This document shows positions 49,903 to 52,475 of a DNA stretch of 52,475 bases, piece by piece (positions within the stretch are counted from its first letter, which is position 1; each line of letters opens with the position of its first letter). Position numbers and translations under genes: made by a program. The notes beneath the pieces were generated by a model. That model was not told the DNA's origin. It did no database searches and worked only from the letters and a program-made list of their open reading frames with translations. The DNA lies in assembly GCF_900197875.1 (NCBI RefSeq), contig NZ_FZMO01000146.1, forward strand, positions 1 to 52,475. The letters are read 5' to 3'. The DNA comes from Frankia canadensis. Lineage in GTDB: Bacteria; Actinomycetota; Actinomycetes; Frankiales; Frankiaceae.

Positions 49903-51194
49903 CGGAATCGAACCTCCACGGCATCGGCGTGTGCGGTGAGGTCCTCGGCGCCGGCGAGCGCGCGCAGCCGCCCGGACACGGCGTGCAGGGCGTCCGGCGT
50001 GCTCTCGACGAGGTGGACCTGCCGCTGGAAGGAGGCGACCGACAGGCCGCCGGAGTGGCGCGCCGTGCCGCCGGTGGGCAGGACGTGGTTGGAGCCGGCG
50101 AGATAGTCGCCGAGCGGGACCGGAGTGTGGGCACCGACGAACACCGCACCGGCGTGACGCACCCGGGCGGCCACCGCGGCGGCGTCGGCGGTCTGGATCT
50201 CCAGGTGCTCGGCGGCCCAGGCGTCGACGACGGCGAGGCCGGCGTCGACGTCGGCGACGAGCGCGATCGCCCCCTGGCCGGCCAGCGCCTCCTCGACGCG
50301 CGCCCGGTGGCGGGTGGCGGGCACCTGCTTGCCGAGCTCGATGTCGACCGCGTCGGCGAGCTCGACGGAGGTGGTGACGAGCAGGCAGGCGGTCATCGGG
50401 TCGTGCTCGGCCTGCGCGACGAGGTCAGCGGCGACGAACGACGCGTCGGCGGTGTGGTCGGCGAGGATCGCGACCTCGGTCGGGCCGGCCTCGGCGTCGA
50501 CGCCGACGAGGCCGCGCACCAGCCGCTTGGCCGCGGTGACGTAGACGTTGCCAGGGCCGGTGATCACGTCGACCGGCGGGCAGCTCGCCGTGCCGTGGGC
50601 GGCCATCGCGATCGCCTGGGCGCCGCCGGCGGCGTAGACCTCGTCGATGCCGAGCAGCGCGCACGCGCCGAGCACGACCGGGTGCGGCAGGCCGCCGTTG
50701 TCACGCTGCGGCGGGGAGAACACGGCGAGCGACGCGACGCCGGCCTCCTGCGCGGCGACCACGTTCATCACGACGCTGCTCGGGTAGGCGACCCGCCCGC
50801 CCGGCACGTACAGCCCGACACGCTCGACGGGCACCCAGCGCTCCGTCACCGTCAGCCCCGGGGCGACCTCGATCGTCACCGGCTCGCGCAGCTGGGCGCG
50901 GTGCACCAGCCGGGCGCGGCGGATCGCCTCGGCCAGCGCGTCGCGCACCGCCGGGTCGAGGGCCTCGGCCGCCGCGGCCAGCGCGGCCGGGGGTACCCGC
51001 AGGGCGGGGGGCCGCACGCCGTCGAACCGCTCGGCCGCGTCGAGGACAGCGGCGTCGCCTCGGGCGCGCACGTCGTCGCAGACCGGGCGGACCGCGTCGA
51101 CGGCGACGTCCACGTCGATCGGAGCACGCGGCAGCAGCCGCCGGACCTCCGCCGCGGCGGGCGTCGCACCTCGCAGATCCAGCCTTCTCAGCAC
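49899..51194 (-). CDS. hisD: Histidinol dehydrogenase
   Basis: The 431-aa zinc enzyme oxidises histidinol to histidine in two NAD steps. The family segment [15 protein letters not shown], the QAEHDP zinc region, the catalytic AAEHLEIQT and the final [14 protein letters not shown] (NAD/substrate area) are visible. GTG start. No Shine-Dalgarno precedes it; TACCCT lies six bases upstream, so the his unit may begin with a leaderless message. The first gene of hisD-C-B-H; the divergent BpsA-like gene starts 69 bp away. Confidence 0.96.
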   Translation of the reverse strand: MLRRLDLRGATPAAAEVRRLLPRAPIDVDVAVDAVRPVCDDVRARGDAAVLDAAERFDGVRPPALRVPPAALAAAAEALDPAVRDALAEAIRRARLVHRAQLREPVTIEVAPGLTVTERWVPVERVGLYVPGGRVAYPSSVVMNVVAAQEAGVASLAVFSPPQRDNGGLPHPVVLGACALLGIDEVYAAGGAQAIAMAAHGTASCPPVDVITGPGNVYVTAAKRLVRGLVGVDAEAGPTEVAILADHTADASFVAADLVAQAEHDPMTACLLVTTSVELADAVDIELGKQVPATRHRARVEEALAGQGAIALVADVDAGLAVVDAWAAEHLEIQTADAAAVAARVRHAGAVFVGAHTPVPLGDYLAGSNHVLPTGGTARHSGGLSVASFQRQVHLVESTPDALHAVSGRLRALAGAEDLTAHADAVEVRFR

Positions 51195-51200
51195 GCTACG

Positions 51201-51206
51201 AGGGTA
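51201..51206 (-). promoter_or_regulatory. Candidate -10 element, leaderless hisD
   Basis: TACCCT on the minus strand, six bases before the hisD GTG, in the 69-bp divergent region shared with the BpsA-like gene. Confidence 0.4.
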
Positions 51207-51263
51207 ACTGGCGCCGCGAGGACCGGGAAATCACCGCGCGGCGTGGGATGTCAGGCTGGTGCG

Positions 51264-52475
51264 ATGACCGATTCCCGCACCGCGCCCGCGCCGGACGAGT
51301 CCCTCGCGACGCTGCTACACGGCTACCGGGTGCACGCGCGGGCCCCGCGCCGCGTGGTGGCGGCCCTGACCGAGCGGCCTCACACGCTGCGCGCGCTGGT
51401 GCAGGACTCGGGCCTGCCGCGCCGCTCGGTCGAGGAGATCCTGGCGAGCCTCGGTGACGATCTTCGCCCCGCCGCCGACGGGCGGCTGGTGCTGCGCGCG
51501 GGCACCGTCGACCGATACCGGGACATGATCGACTATGCGGAGCTGCGGACGGCGACGTCGATCGACCCGCTGGCCGCCGAGATCGGCCGCCGCGGCGCGC
51601 TGACGACGACCATGCACGAGCTGATCGCCGCGGCTCCACGCCCCCGCGCCGAGCTGGACCATGTACCCGCCACCGCGGCGACGGTCGTGCGCCGGGCGGT
51701 GTGGCTGTGGACGCACTACGACCTGCGCGGCGCCCACCTGCTGTGCGTCGGCGACCACGACCTGACGTCGCTGGCCGTCGCCCTGTTCGCCACGGGGACG
51801 GCGGGCGCGGGCACGGCGGCTGACGCGGCTGCCGCGGGTGCGAGGGGCGGCGACGGGACGGGCTCCGCCGGGCGGGCGGTCCGGGGCGGCGGACCGTCGG
51901 TCACGGTGGTCGACATCGACGAGGAGCTGCTGGAATACCTCGACGGCGCGGCCGCCCGGCTCGGCGTGCGGGTGCGCTGCCGGTACGCGGATCTGCGCTT
52001 CGGGCTGCCGCCGTCGGTGGCCGCGTCCGCTGACCTCGCCTTCACCGACCCGCCGTACACCGCGGCCGGGGTGGCGTTGTTCGCCGCCCGCGGCGCGCAG
52101 GCCCTCGCCGACCGGGAACGTGGGCGGGTCCTCGTCGCCTACGGGTACAGCGAGCGCACGCCCGCGCTCGGCGGCAAGGTGCAGCGGGCGCTGCTCGACC
52201 AGGGCCTCGTCTTCGAGGCGATCTGGCCGGCGTTCCACACCTACGACGGCGCGGAGGCGGTCGGCGCCCGCGCCGACATGTACGTCTGCCAGCCGACGCC
52301 GGCCACCTGGAAGCGCCTGGAACGGCCGGCCGGCCGCGAGCCGGTGACGCGGGCGATCTACACCCACGGCCGGCTGTCGGAGGAGAGCCGGTCCGCACCG
52401 CTCGCCGAGCCGGTCCTCGAGGCGGCGGGCCGGTTCCTGGCCGCGGCGGCGGACGAGGGGTCCGGCGCCTCGAGG
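51264..52475 (+). CDS. BpsA-like branched-polyamine synthase family protein, C-terminus cut
   Basis: The frame from ATG 51264 (MTDSRTAPAPDES) stays open for 404 codons to the window end, so the stop is outside. Residues about 13-70 form a winged-helix domain (ESLATLLHGYRVHARAPRR, LPRRSVEEILASL). Then comes a Rossmann-like domain with VGDHDLTSLAVALF (162-175), VTVVDIDEELLEYL (213-226) and FTDPPYT (260-266), the order and wording of PF01861 / BpsA, which in thermophilic archaea and bacteria adds aminopropyl groups to spermidine to make branched polyamines. A Gly/Ala-rich insertion (176-211) separates the first two motifs. The exact acceptor is unknown. It is divergent from hisD. Confidence 0.8.
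   Translation, partial: MTDSRTAPAPDESLATLLHGYRVHARAPRRVVAALTERPHTLRALVQDSGLPRRSVEEILASLGDDLRPAADGRLVLRAGTVDRYRDMIDYAELRTATSIDPLAAEIGRRGALTTTMHELIAAAPRPRAELDHVPATAATVVRRAVWLWTHYDLRGAHLLCVGDHDLTSLAVALFATGTAGAGTAADAAAAGARGGDGTGSAGRAVRGGGPSVTVVDIDEELLEYLDGAAARLGVRVRCRYADLRFGLPPSVAASADLAFTDPPYTAAGVALFAARGAQALADRERGRVLVAYGYSERTPALGGKVQRALLDQGLVFEAIWPAFHTYDGAEAVGARADMYVCQPTPATWKRLERPAGREPVTRAIYTHGRLSEESRSAPLAEPVLEAAGRFLAAAADEGSGASR

Overview
The window is about 52 kb of very GC-rich DNA with dense gene packing, GTG and TTG starts and many 1-4 bp stop/start overlaps. It looks like an actinobacterial chromosome, most probably Frankia or a close relative. Supporting signs are the cslA-glxA cell-envelope locus, the his/trp supra-operon with a PriA-type hisA, a mycobacterial/actinobacterial-type SOS box and the Ala/Gly/Pro-rich linkers. 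The species is inferred from style, not proven. No rRNA, tRNA, CRISPR array, integrase or insertion sequence was seen. Both ends cut genes: a WD40 protein on the left and a BpsA-like enzyme on the right.

Layout. (1) 1-6.5 kb: C-terminal part of a membrane-anchored WD40 protein, a 17-bp tandem repeat array, then a convergent gene fusing an Hsp70-type ATPase through one membrane helix to a PstS-like binding domain, and a zinc alcohol dehydrogenase. (2) 6.9-12.1 kb: methylmalonyl-CoA mutase operon mutA-mutB-meaB. (3) 12.2-13.3 kb: an AbiEi-like/DUF559 protein. (4) 13.8-22.0 kb: an envelope-polysaccharide cluster on the minus strand, in transcription order four-helix membrane protein, cslA (GT2), glxA (radical copper oxidase), two GH6 hydrolases and a Sco-type copper chaperone lipoprotein. 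(5) 22.4-26.2 kb: TauE/SafE permease, TerB-like protein, and a membrane protein with a C-terminal PI-PLC-like domain. (6) 26.3-34.6 kb: divergent adenylate kinase, gltD, gltB and lgt. (7) 34.6-51.2 kb: amino-acid block trpA, trpB, trpC, a trp-associated membrane protein, trpE, hisI, a heterodimeric ABC exporter pair, hisF, hisA/priA, hisH, hisB, hisC, hisD. Two plus-strand genes interrupt it: a small LexA-box gene and a DUF302 gene. (8) From 51.26 kb: a plus-strand BpsA-like (aminopropyltransferase family) gene that runs off the end.

How the genes work together. The his and trp genes form tightly overlapping units, and PriA probably serves both pathways because no trpF is present here. MutA/MutB with MeaB make and maintain the B12-dependent mutase. 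CslA would make a beta-glucan, GlxA would oxidise or process it using copper, the GH6 enzymes would trim it, and the Sco protein sits where a GlxA copper-loading factor would be useful. GltB/GltD form NADPH glutamate synthase.

The most interesting items are the Hsp70-PstS fusion, the csl-glxA-GH6-GH6-sco cluster with its coupled membrane protein, the small gene under a perfect SOS box, the BpsA homologue, a 22-bp perfect palindrome before terB, and an adenylate kinase with two changed AMP-site residues.
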